Shown here piece after piece: positions 19,595 to 29,960 of a DNA stretch of 64,000 nt (its first letter is position 1; every line of letters starts with the position of its first letter). The position numbers were made by a program, and so were the translations under genes. This stretch comes from Limnephilus marmoratus (lineage: Eukaryota; Arthropoda; Insecta; Trichoptera; Limnephilidae), in NCBI GenBank assembly GCA_917880885.1, contig OU862912.1, forward strand, positions 51,695,117 to 51,759,116, read 5' to 3'. The notes under the pieces are model-generated. The model saw nothing but the letters and a program-made list of their open reading frames with translations, had not been told where the DNA came from and made no database searches.

Positions 19595-22500
19595 AGAAGA
19601 GCGAGTACATGCGAGTACACTAATTTTAAATAGTATTTGTTTTGCTGGGGTCAGTGTACTGTTCATGAAGTTATAACTAACTAACCGCTGAAAACAAACT
19701 GTTTCTTACCAGACTATTTTAGATTGATTATCAATTAATAACATTGATATTCCTCATAGCTCGATGAACAGAATAGTCCATACTGATAAAATTATGTAAA
19801 TTACTTAAATTTCGCTGAAATGAAAAACACTTACGTAAACATCAAGTTTGGCTTGTGCGAGCATGTGATTGCTAGCGCCTCGACGTCTAAAAAAGAAATA
19901 CTCCGCGGTTTACCAAGGCTTGAGCGGTCGATTTAGCCCGCTGAAATTTGAGCGAGGAATGAAGTACATAGCAAGGATACGGACTAACTGAAATACCGGG
20001 CCTACATATGCGGAATGTGTGGGATTGTACTATCCTCCCCACATCCTGAAATAAAACATTAATATTATTAATGTCACTTGACCTTTTAAGACAAATCAAC
20101 GATTCTAGGAACTACAAATCTTCAAAACACCGAAACATATTTTGAAGACTCTTGACACTGTAATTATTTGTTTATATGAAATTAATTTATTTTGTTTTCT
20201 TTTGTAACTTATTTAGAAGCTTAAGATGAGCTTGCATTTATGCTAAAATCTTATTAAAATCATTAAAACAACGCTCGCGGTTTTGTCGCAGAGTTTTTAT
20301 TCACAATTTTCTTGGTGACTTTGTGGAACAAAAAACAAGGAGAATTTTCACAATTAGGCGATGAATAGTCGTCCAAGCGAGATATCCTTTGAGAAATTCC
20401 AATGAGGGTGGATACAAAGTACGAGAGAGATAACAAAAGCCGTAAGTTGCGGGGGGAAGGGAGACCAAAGAATGAAATGTTTTTTTTTTGTACCTAAGTT
20501 TTTTGTTTGTTTTTTAATTGCGATACTTAGTCATTCGGATAATGACGACATTTATATAATGTTGTATTAGGTCAATGGAAGGTATAGATTACTTGTTATA
20601 TTTAGAATGAGGATTTATGGACTGTTATCATAAGAAATCTAATTGTCTTGGGCAGTGAAAACACGCAAGCGTCAGAGCATTTCGTAGCATTTAGTAGCGT
20701 CTGCTTAACTAACCCAGCTATGAGTGCATGTCGGACGCCACGCCATACGCGCCGCGCCACAAATAACGTACGTGTACGTGGAATTTCACACAAAACTACT
20801 GTTATAATTCAGTTTCGGATTCGACACAAGATATCGTTATTTCCGTCAGCAGGTCGGACGGGGACGTCTCCCCCCTAGGTATAACTAATATGAATTTGTG
20901 AAAATGTGTTATCTCTCCGGATATGAAAATATTGACGGTAATACATGTTTTTAACTGCTAGTTTTTTTTAATGACTGTCCAAACAACCATTTTAGTTTTT
21001 GTTCAATCTCCACTTTAGAATTAAAAATACAGTATAAAAATGATAGTTAATCACTTAATTAAGAATTACTAATGAGACCTTTACCTTAACGGACATACTT
21101 TTATCTTAAACACATTAATATTTCAATGAAATAATGAAAGAAAACCTTCCTAATAAAAAAAAAACTACTACAAAATATTGTTGATTAATTTGTTTTTCAC
21201 CTTGTTGCGTATTTATTTGTTTTTTTTTTTTATATATATTGTTACTTTTTTAAGAATAAATCCGATTAACGCCACCCTTTGATATTTTTATACTCTTTTG
21301 CTACCCGCTATCAGGAAAAACTGTGGAGAAAACTGAAGAAAATTCTATCACGGAAAAACTTACAACGTATTTACACAGATGTCACCGCTTATTAAAAAAA
21401 ATATTAATTTAAAAACTGGTTAGCAAAGAATTCAAAGTGGCACAGTAATTAAGTACGTATATTAATAAAGCATTAGTGCATACATCTTCGTATTAATCGC
21501 AAATAAATTAGTTAGAGCGAAATTAATATAAAATATATTTTTTTTAAGTTTCCGGAAAATTTCAACAGGTGGTACCCGCTTGAAAATGTGCGTTCGGATT
21601 TTTGTATGTGTTTTATTGTGTGTACGTAGGAAGTCAGTTACGATTAAAATAATGCTTTCTGACATTATTCAAGAATGCAGCGATGGCACATTTTACGTCA
21701 AGCGTTGTTGCAGCGCTATAATTATCTACAAGGTACAGCAAAACATTATTAGAACTTAGTCGTTAGGGGAGTGGAGAGTAATTTGAGTGTTCTCTTCGTT
21801 CCACGTTGATGTTAAAAAGTAGGTATCGTGATCATTACTGTCTCAAGTGACAAATTACTGCAATATACACTGAATCTGTACACTGCATAAAATTATACAA
21901 CATCATTTGATTGAGCACACATAATTTGTTCGTAATGCGCAAAAGTCCCAACTGCCGGGAGACTAAGAATCCATTTATTTATTATTGATGGGAACAATTA
22001 CAGATTATTAACACGGCTGACAATAATTAGGATGACGTTGCTCAAAGAGAAGAAGAAGGGGAGATATGAAAATACCAATGTCAGAAGGAGCGCGCTAATA
22101 TTAAAAACGATAATATTTAAGCGAAAATTGTCAAAATGTTTAATAAAACACGACTTATTTAATATAGAGCGAACATCTTGTGGGAAATGTCATAAATACC
22201 ATTTAAAGAAACATTGTGAATTGTTTTCATATTATATAACTTGTAAAATGACGGAAAAAACGTGTTTATAATAATTTTTGGAGCATACTTTGCGATATTT
22301 TTCTATGAAGGGAATTTCATATCCTATCATACCGTATGGGCGCACACACGGCCGAATTATAAATTTACGACGCCAATAATTTATTTATTTGAAATTCTGA
22401 TCATAAATGCACGTGAGGTGATAACTTAAAAAAATCTTTCAAAAATTACCTTATTAGGGTTAGTCGGGGTCAAGTGACGCACCTAGTATTCTAATTAAAA

Positions 22501-23735
22501 AATATAAATTATTTCCCATTGAATTATTTCTGTTTTTTTTTTTTTAATAAGTAATAAACTGATTTTTAATAAGTTGGATAAAACATTTAAATGTCATTAA
22601 ACTGTAAAATGATGATAATTTGTAAAATTGTTAATTTTTTAACATTATAAATACGTAGTTCTTTTCTCTTATTCCTCATTTCCTTAAGAGCGGGGTCGCC
22701 AAGACTATCTCAAAAGAATGCGCTCGATTTGGAAAGGAGGGAAAACGTGGATATACATTTAATTCCTTATAAGGTTTTTATATTCCTTATAAGGTATTTT
22801 TTCGAACCAGTAAATTAATAGCATGGAGATCGGTGGAACTTTCTAAACTCCAGATGAAAGAAGGTTTCAATTTAGTTTTTCAACAAAATTAGTGTTTCAT
22901 AAAACTTATATTATATCTATATTATGTTAAGACTTATTATGTTAATCAATTTACCTACTTAGTCACCACTAATTATAAACAACAATATTTATATGAAAAG
23001 CACGTCATAGATGGAATATGGGGACGGATAAGAATTTGTGGTTTCCTCCGGCGATGTTTGTGGTAATTAAGGTTTTGATTTTTGTGGTAGATGTTTCCAC
23101 CTTTTAAAGCGAGGCATTTGACAATTGTTGTAAGTTATAATCATTTATGAGGTAAGTTGTTATTATTTAATGCATTTATGTTCTGGCTTGCAAGAAACTG
23201 TGTGTCTTGTATACGGCTAGCAGATGCTTCAACAGTGACCAGCTACTAACCCTGTACAAAGTTCAGGTACTCCCAATAATAGGCCACTTGCATTACATTT
23301 TTTTTAAATATTTTTTCTCGTTTAGGCAAATAGATATTCTGTATTTTTTTTTTATCCTATTTTTGAAACCCTGGCGATTTTTTGAAAATTTCAATCCGAT
23401 AAATCAGACCATTCTTTATAAACCGGAAAGACGGGACATAATTTTATAGGTGCGAAAAAACGATAATTACATAGCCGAAAATCATTTAAAAAAAAGAACG
23501 TTTTCCACAAGAAAGGGCACAGGAGAATAACAAGGCATACCAAAAATATTACATCTCATAAATATTTTTTTCCTTGATCCATCTTATTGATCATAAATCA
23601 TTATAATGTTCAACGCCTATATTACTAAATCAAATGTAATATACTTGTACTTGTAAATTATAATAATAATACGAATATTATAAAATTTGATTTTGTTAAA
23701 ATCAGCACCACTACCATTATACCTCTAAAACACAT
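19595..23735. other. Long stretch without recognisable genes
   Basis: About 4.1 kb of AT-rich DNA. Short frames (60-80 codons) show no domain, no conserved repeat and no convincing splice or promoter context. A CpG-richer patch at about 20,640-20,880 is open on both strands, but I cannot assign it. Confidence 0.4.
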
Positions 23736-24171
23736 TAACTAACTAACTAACTAACCATCACACCGTTTCCCCGCAGCCAAACAACTCGGTCTTGGCACAC
23801 ACTCTTTGCCTCACTCACATTCATACATCGTCTCATACATACTCTTCTATTATTCTGACTTTAGACATGGCCCGTCTCAAGTATCTGATTCACTTGATCG
23901 TGTCATGTCTTCCTCGGGCGTCCCCGACTTCTTCTACCATTCACATTTGCATCATATGTTCTTTTTACACTACTTTCTTCGCTCATTCGCTCTACGTGCC
24001 CAAACCATCTGAGGGTCCCTTTCTTAATTTTGCTCATTATACTTACATCAGCCTTACATTCTTTGCGGATATCCACATTTCTAACACGATCATACATGGT
24101 TTTACCACACATACGTCTCAGGGATCTCATTTCAACAGCATTCAGTTTACTTTCTTCCTTCCTCTGCCAGT
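23736..24171 (-). pseudogene. RTE-like RT C-terminal fragment with (CTAA)n tail
   Basis: On the minus strand it encodes RSLRRMCGKTMYDRVRNVDI, KKGTLRWFGHVERMSEES and NGRRSRGRPRKT, the same family as 29,382-33,032 and 55,620-56,712. The 3' end has the GGTTAGTTAGTTAG tail (plus-strand CTAACTAACTAACTAACC). The 12-bp sequence TCTAAAACACAT flanks it on both sides (23,724-23,735 and 24,172-24,183), a clean target duplication that fixes the boundaries. It is 5'-truncated and frameshifted upstream. Confidence 0.85.
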
Positions 24172-24183
24172 TCTAAAACACAT

Positions 24184-24555
24184 ACTCCAGCGTAAAATGT
24201 ACGGGGTTTTCTTCATAACATCTGTCAAAAAATCAAACCAAATGATAAGTTCGCAGAGAACAAACAATAAATCTAGTGAACTTTAAATGTCAAATTCAAA
24301 AATTCGCCTGAAATCAAAGTGTTGCCATATAAAAAAAAAAAATCAGTGTGGAATTTTACAAAATTAATAGGAACATTTTCAGAGACGGGAAATTTTCATG
24401 TAGTGACGTCACGGGCCCAAATAATGGATTTATTTATTTAAAAAAAAAAAAAAACTACATTTCTAAAAATTTTACTAACATTTTCGTAATCTTAGTAAAA
24501 AAACTATCACCCGATTTTTTCCAAGTCGTTGTAAAATCCACGCAAGTGGCCTATT
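24184..24555. other. No recognisable feature
   Basis: AT-rich spacer. Confidence 0.3.
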
Positions 24556-24930
24556 GAATTTAGGAGGCACCTCTGGGCTGGAGCCCCAAAATACTTGATA
24601 AGCCTACTTGATTCTGGGCAAAGGACAGTTGTCTGATTGACAATTCTTTATTAACAGACCGATTACCATATTTTATGCACAGGTATTTTAATGGAGCCTG
24701 GTCTAAGGAGCTAACAGCATTGATACAGTTTAACATGCATGAGACTCGACAGACACAAGCGAAACACCCGTTCGCAGTTAATGTTGGCTTCATGAGAAGG
24801 GGTAATTTTTGTGTATGTCGACTTGTATGTGAAACGAGCTACCGGCCTCTGTTTTTCGTCCATCTGGGCCTCTTCAAGACCCATATTAATAAATTCCCAA
24901 TGCTGCCCAATCAAATGGCAATATAGTTCC
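24556..24930 (+). pseudogene. Decayed Jockey-like RT C-terminal fragment
   Basis: Scattered matches to the better copy at 35,405-36,036: LWAGAPKYL, the CATGAGACTCGACAGACACA block (HETRQTQ), and GLFKTHINKFPM near the end. Stops and indels break every frame. It is an old copy of the same family. Confidence 0.65.
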
Positions 24931-25164
24931 TCTCTCTTTTCACTGTACTGACAGGGGTGCTATTTTAAGGTGTCATAAAAAAAAGTTTTTTTCTTTTAAT
25001 ATTTTTTTTTAGGTATTTTTCCCTTTTTAGATTTCCCTCTTAGATCAATAACCGCCATTGCTCTTGAACCACAACACTCTCCGTATGGAACTTGCCATCG
25101 TCTTGCTAGCTTTGGGCAGTTAGGATTTTTGAGCAATACAGCTTAGTTTTTGAAGAATGCATAA
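24931..25164. other. No recognisable feature
   Basis: AT-rich spacer. Confidence 0.3.
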
Positions 25165-25405
25165 TTTTTTTTTTTTTTTATGCGAGTAACGCACAAGACT
25201 CTTCCCAACCGCCTGTATCCAATGAGATTAAGGCATCCTCAAATGGTTTATGTTGTGAGGCTGGAGGTAGTGGGGTGGGGAAGGGGAAGGTGAGGAAGTA
25301 CCAAGCTAATCAGATCTAGTAAGCACGACTAAAGCCATTTCAAGCAAAGTTTAGATTCTGAATGGTGGTCCTTTTACCAGGGCAATACTGAAAGTCACTG
25401 GCAAA
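25165..25405 (-). mobile_element. SINE, short-form 3' end
   Basis: On the minus strand: AGTATTGCCCTGGTAAAAGG, CTTTGCTTGAAATGGCTTTA, the CCTTCCCCTTCCCCACCCCA block, CATTTGAGGATGCCTTAATC, then GGTTGGGAAGAGTCTTGTGC, TTACTCGCAT and a poly(A) tail (plus-strand T run 25,165-25,179). It ends shortly after the block where the long copies continue, so it defines a short form of the family. The tRNA head is absent. Confidence 0.65.
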
Positions 25406-25414
25406 TATTTTTAA

Positions 25415-25830
25415 ATTTTTTTTTTTTTTACATGAGCCCCGCACAGGAGGCCCTGGGGAAAATAATTTCCCTCAAGGCCTATGTCATCTTTGGGGATGCT
25501 GTGTGGGGGTTTTTTTAAGGAAAGGAAGGAGAGGAGATTTCTGGGAAGGAAAAGGGTTTAAGGGGTGGGTAGGAATCTGGGGTTCAGTATGTCCTGGTCA
25601 TCCGCCTCCAAGACCTAGACAAACCTCACCCCATGAACCCGGGCACCCCTGTACTTGAACGCCCCCTATGGTGGTGGGGTGGGGAAGGAGATGGGATAGG
25701 GGAAGGAACAAGCTATTTAGATCTAGTAAGCATGACTAAAGCCATTTCAAGCAAAGTTTAGATTCTGAATTCTGTTTTAGTGTCTTTTACCAGGGCAATA
25801 CTGAAAGTCGCTGGCAAATATACTACATAT
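25415..25830 (-). mobile_element. Long-SINE copy with internal deletion
   Basis: It lies immediately next to the previous copy in the same orientation, with its own T run (25,417-25,430) and the complete 3' stem-loop AGGCCCTGGGGAAAATAAT...CCCTCAAGGCCT. The middle is shortened compared with the copies at 49-50 kb, joining the TCAGTATGTCC block directly to CATCCGCCTCC. The 5' side ends in the AGTATTGCCCTGG block; there is no tRNA head. Confidence 0.65.
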
Positions 25831-25971
25831 TATTTATTGTAAAGTAATAAATTGTGAAATTAGACAAATTAATCAAATAAAATTTACTTTACCATTTCCA
25901 CCAATGTAGAGGATTTTCTATATATTACAGTTTTAACCTTATTATAAACATTTTTACATAATATATTTTGA

Positions 25972-26105
25972 ATTTTTTTTTTTTTTACATATTAACATTA
26001 CATTTCATTATTGGTGTAAGGTAGGTTTAGGAAGGTGAAACTGTTGGTTGGTAATATTGTATGTTTCGTGAACACCTCACTAGGAAAACCTGTGCTGAGG
26101 TGTTT
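25972..26105 (-). mobile_element. CR1-like 3' end with hairpin and poly(A)
   Basis: On the minus strand a hairpin (AACACCTCA...TGAGGTGTT, 26,071-26,104, with CACAGG and CCTAG in the loop) is followed by about 85 nt and an A run (plus-strand T run near 25,974-25,987). The hairpin is almost the same as that of the plus-strand element ending at 32.87 kb, so the same family is present. No coding sequence remains. Confidence 0.55.
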
Positions 26106-27075
26106 ACGTGTTTATGATTAAGTGTGACAAGTACCTACAGGTTATTGTCACTAATTGTCTGTACTGTATGAATATTGTCACAAAGCATTTCAGGATAAAT
26201 CCTTCTGCAAGGTTTGTGTTTTGAAGCGTTTTGAATGGCACAATGTCGTTCAAGGAAATAATTTTGTAAATACAGGCATCCTGAAATCTGATTGTCGTCT
26301 CATAGCTCCAGGCTGCATACATTAGTTAAAATGAAAGTTTGGAGGGTATTTGCAGTAAAGCTCAAAATTTGATGGTAAGTAATTATATTTTATAGGTTAA
26401 GTTTCTCTTTCAATGAATTGTTCACGATTTCTTTCAATATGGTATCACAGAATTCGACATTTTAAATTGTTTCAAGCAAATTACGTCAACAATGACAAAT
26501 ACGCTTTCGCAAACTAATCATGAACTAATATTCAAAATGGCTTTGCTTATCACACAAAAATTCTTCGACTGGAATTTTTTAACATCTCGCTCTAATGTCT
26601 TAATAATCTTAGATCATAGGTATCTCTGTCGCACTGCGGTCATGACCAAAATTAACAGCAATAGAAAATCCCTCAAATCTGACAAGAGATCTCGCCTGAG
26701 ATCTATGTCGATCGAGATGTATATCGGGCGAGATCTTCAAGTTTATTTCTAACAGTAACTGTTGATTTTTTTGCCCGTCTGCCCCTTGTGCCCCTCCCAT
26801 TGACTGGTAATTTAATTTTATTAGGAACATTTACAGGTTAATAACATTACATTTAAATTATCATGAAAACAAGCATTGGGTCCAAGTGGTTAATGAGTAA
26901 GTAAGTAAAACCTCAAATTGTAACATTTAATTAAATATTACATTTTGCAGTTTTACTTAAAAAATAAAATGTAAAATATTCGTTCGGCGCTTTCTTTCTT
27001 GCGTTCTACAATTCTTTTTTTAACTAAAAATTTATCAATTAAAAAATATTATTAATTTATTACAAAAAAATTATG
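26106..27075. other. No recognisable gene
   Basis: AT-rich. A small imperfect palindrome (AGATCTCGCC near 26,687 and GGCGAGATCT near 26,727) is the only structure noticed. Confidence 0.4.
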
Positions 27076-27290
27076 ACACTGACCATAAATTTAACAATGT
27101 CCAGCTGAAGGTACCCTATCTAAGAATGATCACAGACGCGGCGGAATTTAGAGCTAGACTTAAAACTCACCTTTTCAGACAGTCGTATCCATAAACTCAA
27201 AATCTTTCACCTTCACTTTCAATGCCCGCGACACCGTAAATAACTAACCTGTAAAAACGTAGAAAAAAATAAATAAATAAAATTAAAAAA
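27076..27290 (+). pseudogene. Non-LTR RT extreme C-terminus with A-rich tail
   Basis: The translation AAEFRARLKTHLFRQSYP followed by a stop is the terminal helix typical of CR1/Rex-like RTs. A tail AAAAAAATAAATAAATAAA follows at 27,262-27,281. Only the last ~40 codons survive. Confidence 0.5.
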
Positions 27291-27622
27291 ATGTAAGCGT
27301 TTGTGAAGGTCATTTCATGAACATTCTCCAGCCCTAAAGATTCTGAAATTCTCCAGTATTTTAAAATAAATATCAACTATACTTTTGCCACTAATCTCCA
27401 ATAGTCCTAAATTCTCCAGTATTTTAAAATAAATACCTCTACTTTTGCCACTAATCTATTCACAAATGTAATAGGTACTAACTGCGATGAGGGTAGCAAA
27501 TAATGTAAAATCACGCAATGTCCAGTGTGTTAACTGTAATGTCCTCCGCGTGCAAAGCCGTATCTTCTCCAAGCATAAACTTATAATTAAAGTGTGTTTA
27601 TCGGAAGTGACCTGCCAGGTAA
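27291..27622. other. Spacer with a short direct repeat
   Basis: ATTCTCCAGTATTTTAAAAT occurs twice, about 61 bp apart (near 27,350 and 27,411), as does ACTTTTGCCACTAATCT. No gene. Confidence 0.5.
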
Positions 27623-27778
27623 GGGAACGTACTCATACTACGTGACCAACTTTTTGCAATTTTTAACCCCCCCCCCGGTGACCAAAATCCTTAGCAATCT
27701 GCCGCTCATTTGTATGGAGCGTGACATTTTGAAGACCCCCCCCCCCCTAAAAGTGTCACGTAGTATGGGTACGTTCCC
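27623..27778. mobile_element. PIF/Harbinger-type MITE with poly-C tracts
   Basis: Termini GGGAACGTACTCATACTACG and (minus strand) GGGAACGTACCCATACTACG, flanked by a 3-bp duplication TAA (27,620-27,622 and 27,779-27,781). A TWA target is the mark of PIF/Harbinger. It has two C tracts (10 and 14 bases). A copy in inverted orientation sits at 45,894-46,048. Confidence 0.85.
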
Positions 27779-27852
27779 TAAGTATGTTTCTGTATCCATT
27801 TGTAAATAGTAAAATCAGTTAGAACCTAAGCATTCCTAATAAATTGTACAGT

Positions 27853-27908
27853 GCCCTTGAGGTGATTTTTCACAAAAACGGCGCTTTATAAATTATCCAA
27901 TTATTATT
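27853..27908 (+). repeat. GCGCTTTATAAAT module with ATT tail
   Basis: CCCTTGAGGTGATTTTTCAC, AAAAACGGCGCTTTATAAAT, then TATTATTATTATTAT. See the copies at 18,822 and 48,232. Confidence 0.6.
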
Positions 27909-28385
27909 ATTATTATAATTTCAAATGAAGGTAAATGAATGATGAACATAACATGGGGTAAATTTAGAGAATATGCGCTACGATATGATACGATTGTCCA
28001 TCCAGGATGATCCAGGAGCTAATGATGTCCGATGATCCAGGAGCACTCATGTCCCGGTGAGACCGCTACACCGAGGGAAACTGATTTCTTAGGACTTGGA
28101 ACATATGCTCTGAGGATGGAAAGGAGATTGGAGTTAAATTGACCGGTATACATGGCAACCTAATAAGTCAATATTGGAATTTATGATGGGCAGGAATAAA
28201 GGAATGGATTGAGCGTTGTGATTTTTTTTATCCTTTCTAATCTTATGTCCTCCTTCTTCAAGCTTCAATAGCCATGTTGAAAACTTTTTGATTTTTCAAT
28301 AGTGAAAACAGGACGACCGTAGCTACTCCTTCAACGAGTCAGGCGCAACCGGGCACAACTGAGCAATATTGGCAGCACGATACAT
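27909..28385. other. Spacer; short GATGATCCAGGAGC direct repeat
   Basis: GATGATCCAGGAGC occurs at about 28,007 and 28,031. No supported gene. Confidence 0.4.
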
Positions 28386-28397
28386 GTCTCAACTTTG

Positions 28398-28424
28398 CGC
28401 GCATGCGCAATCTATTGGGTCGCG
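28398..28424. promoter_or_regulatory. NRF-1-like palindrome and inverted CCAAT box
   Basis: GCGCGCATGCGCA contains the TGCGCATGCGCA-type NRF-1 recognition core, and ATTGG (CCAAT on the minus strand) follows within 12 bp. These pairings are common in TATA-less promoters, but no transcript start is proven here. Confidence 0.3.
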
Positions 28425-28513
28425 TTCACAAAAACATGTATGAATTATTGTGAACTGGTTAATGGAGAACGTTTCAAAAATATATATAATTGGTTTGAGG
28501 ACAATGCATTTAC

Positions 28514-28544
28514 CTATTTTTGGCGCCTTTTTTCCTTCGGCCAT
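28514..28544 (-). CDS. Candidate 31-nt first coding exon
   Basis: On the minus strand CACAAGGATGGCC gives a good start context. The frame reads MAEGKKAPKI and then meets AAATAG|GTAAAT, a plausible splice donor. The basic, hydrophilic N-terminus is not recognised. No TATA box was seen upstream, and the next exon cannot be identified. The frame also stays open past the donor (70 codons from its most upstream Met), so an unspliced chance frame is an equal possibility. Confidence 0.2.
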
Positions 28545-29381
28545 CCTTGTGTGCGGCGTGGCAAATGTATAGATATTATCTAACAATGAAATAACATACA
28601 TTTTTTTAGAAACTTAAAAACTTAGTATTCAAGAGAAAAAAGTTATAAAACGTTAGTAATTCGGAATACGGGGCCCTAAATTACATCTGTTGGGAACTAC
28701 AACGTGAATATTACAAAAACAGAGAGTGGTTTCAAGTTTATCACGAAAAATATTATGCAAACAAAACTTCATCTTCTTCGTCGACCATGAAAACCTTTTT
28801 GGAATTTTTTTCAATCACCGCCATTTCTGAATGGTGATCTCTCACCGAGACAATTGCTGTTAGCTCCCTTTCTTTCCATTTTCCTGAATCATACTTGATT
28901 TGAAAATGTAGATATTACCTAAGAAGTATTTTAATCAAAATTTTATTAAAATTCCACATCTAACTTTCATAGTCAAGGATTTTATTCCTTTACTATGGTG
29001 GTCATCTATCAATAACCACACGTAATAAGTTATAACGACCATTTAAAAAAAAGTGATTTTTAATTTTTAATTTAAATATTTTCTGTTATTGTAGAAAGCA
29101 GTCACTTTATGGTTTGACATATTTAATACATCGAAGATTTAACTTCTTGATTTATATGCCTGAATCAAAATTATTTTCAATTTAATAATGTTATATATCA
29201 GCAACGTGACGGCCTGGCTATGGGCAGCCCTACCAGAAAAAAAGACTGGTAGGTAATACAGGAAACAAATAAACTATGAAAATGAAAACAATATATTTTG
29301 CACTTTGTCAATCCTTAGTTAATAGAATACGGAATCATCAATCAGCAAGACACGCTATCGATCATATGGAAATCGTACAGA
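28545..29381. other. No recognisable feature
   Basis: AT-rich, no supported gene; it ends at the target duplication GTACAGA (29,375-29,381) of the RTE insertion. Confidence 0.4.
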
Positions 29382-29960
29382 GGTAAGTCTAAAGTCATGG
29401 TGTTTGAAAGAGAGAGTACGAAAACAGTATGCAACATAATTGTGAATGATGAATACTTGGAGCAGGTGGATGAGTTTGTGTATCTGGGTAGTGTGTTTAC
29501 GAGAGATGGGAAGGCTGATAGAGATATTGAAAGAAGGGTGAATGCCGGTAACTCCATTACTGGTGGACTGAATGCCGTTGGCGCTAATAAAAAACTGTCA
29601 AAAGAAGCGAAGCTAGCAGTCCACAATGGAGTCCTGGTACCTACCCTGATGTATGGCAGTGAGGCATGGAACTGGCAGAGGAAGGATGAAAGTAAGCTGA
29701 ATGCTATTGAAATGAGATCCCTGAGACGTATGTGTGGTAAAACAATGTATGATCGTGTGGGAAATGTGGATATCCGCAAAGAATGTAAGGCAGATGTAAG
29801 CATAATGAGTAAGATTAAGAAAGGGACCCTCAGATGGTTTGGGCATGTAGAGCGAATGAACGAAGAAAGTAGTGTAAGAAGAATATACGACGCGAATGTG
29901 AATGGTAGAAGCAGTCGGGGACGCCCGAGGAAGACGTGGCACGATCAAGTGAATCAAATA
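29382..29960 (+). pseudogene. RTE-like RT fragment, part 1 (split)
   Basis: Residues 1-188 of the long open frame starting at 29,397: DEYLEQVDEFVYLGSVFTRD, VLVPTLMYGSEAWNWQRKDE, KKGTLRWFGHVERMNEES and SSRGRPRKTWHDQVNQI. This is the C-terminal domain downstream of the RT palm. The same segment at 55,915-56,560 runs on uninterrupted, whereas here it is broken after DQVNQI by the CR1-like insertion and resumes at about 32,872. A 7-bp duplication GTACAGA (29,375-29,381 and 33,033-33,039) marks the outer insertion. Confidence 0.85.
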
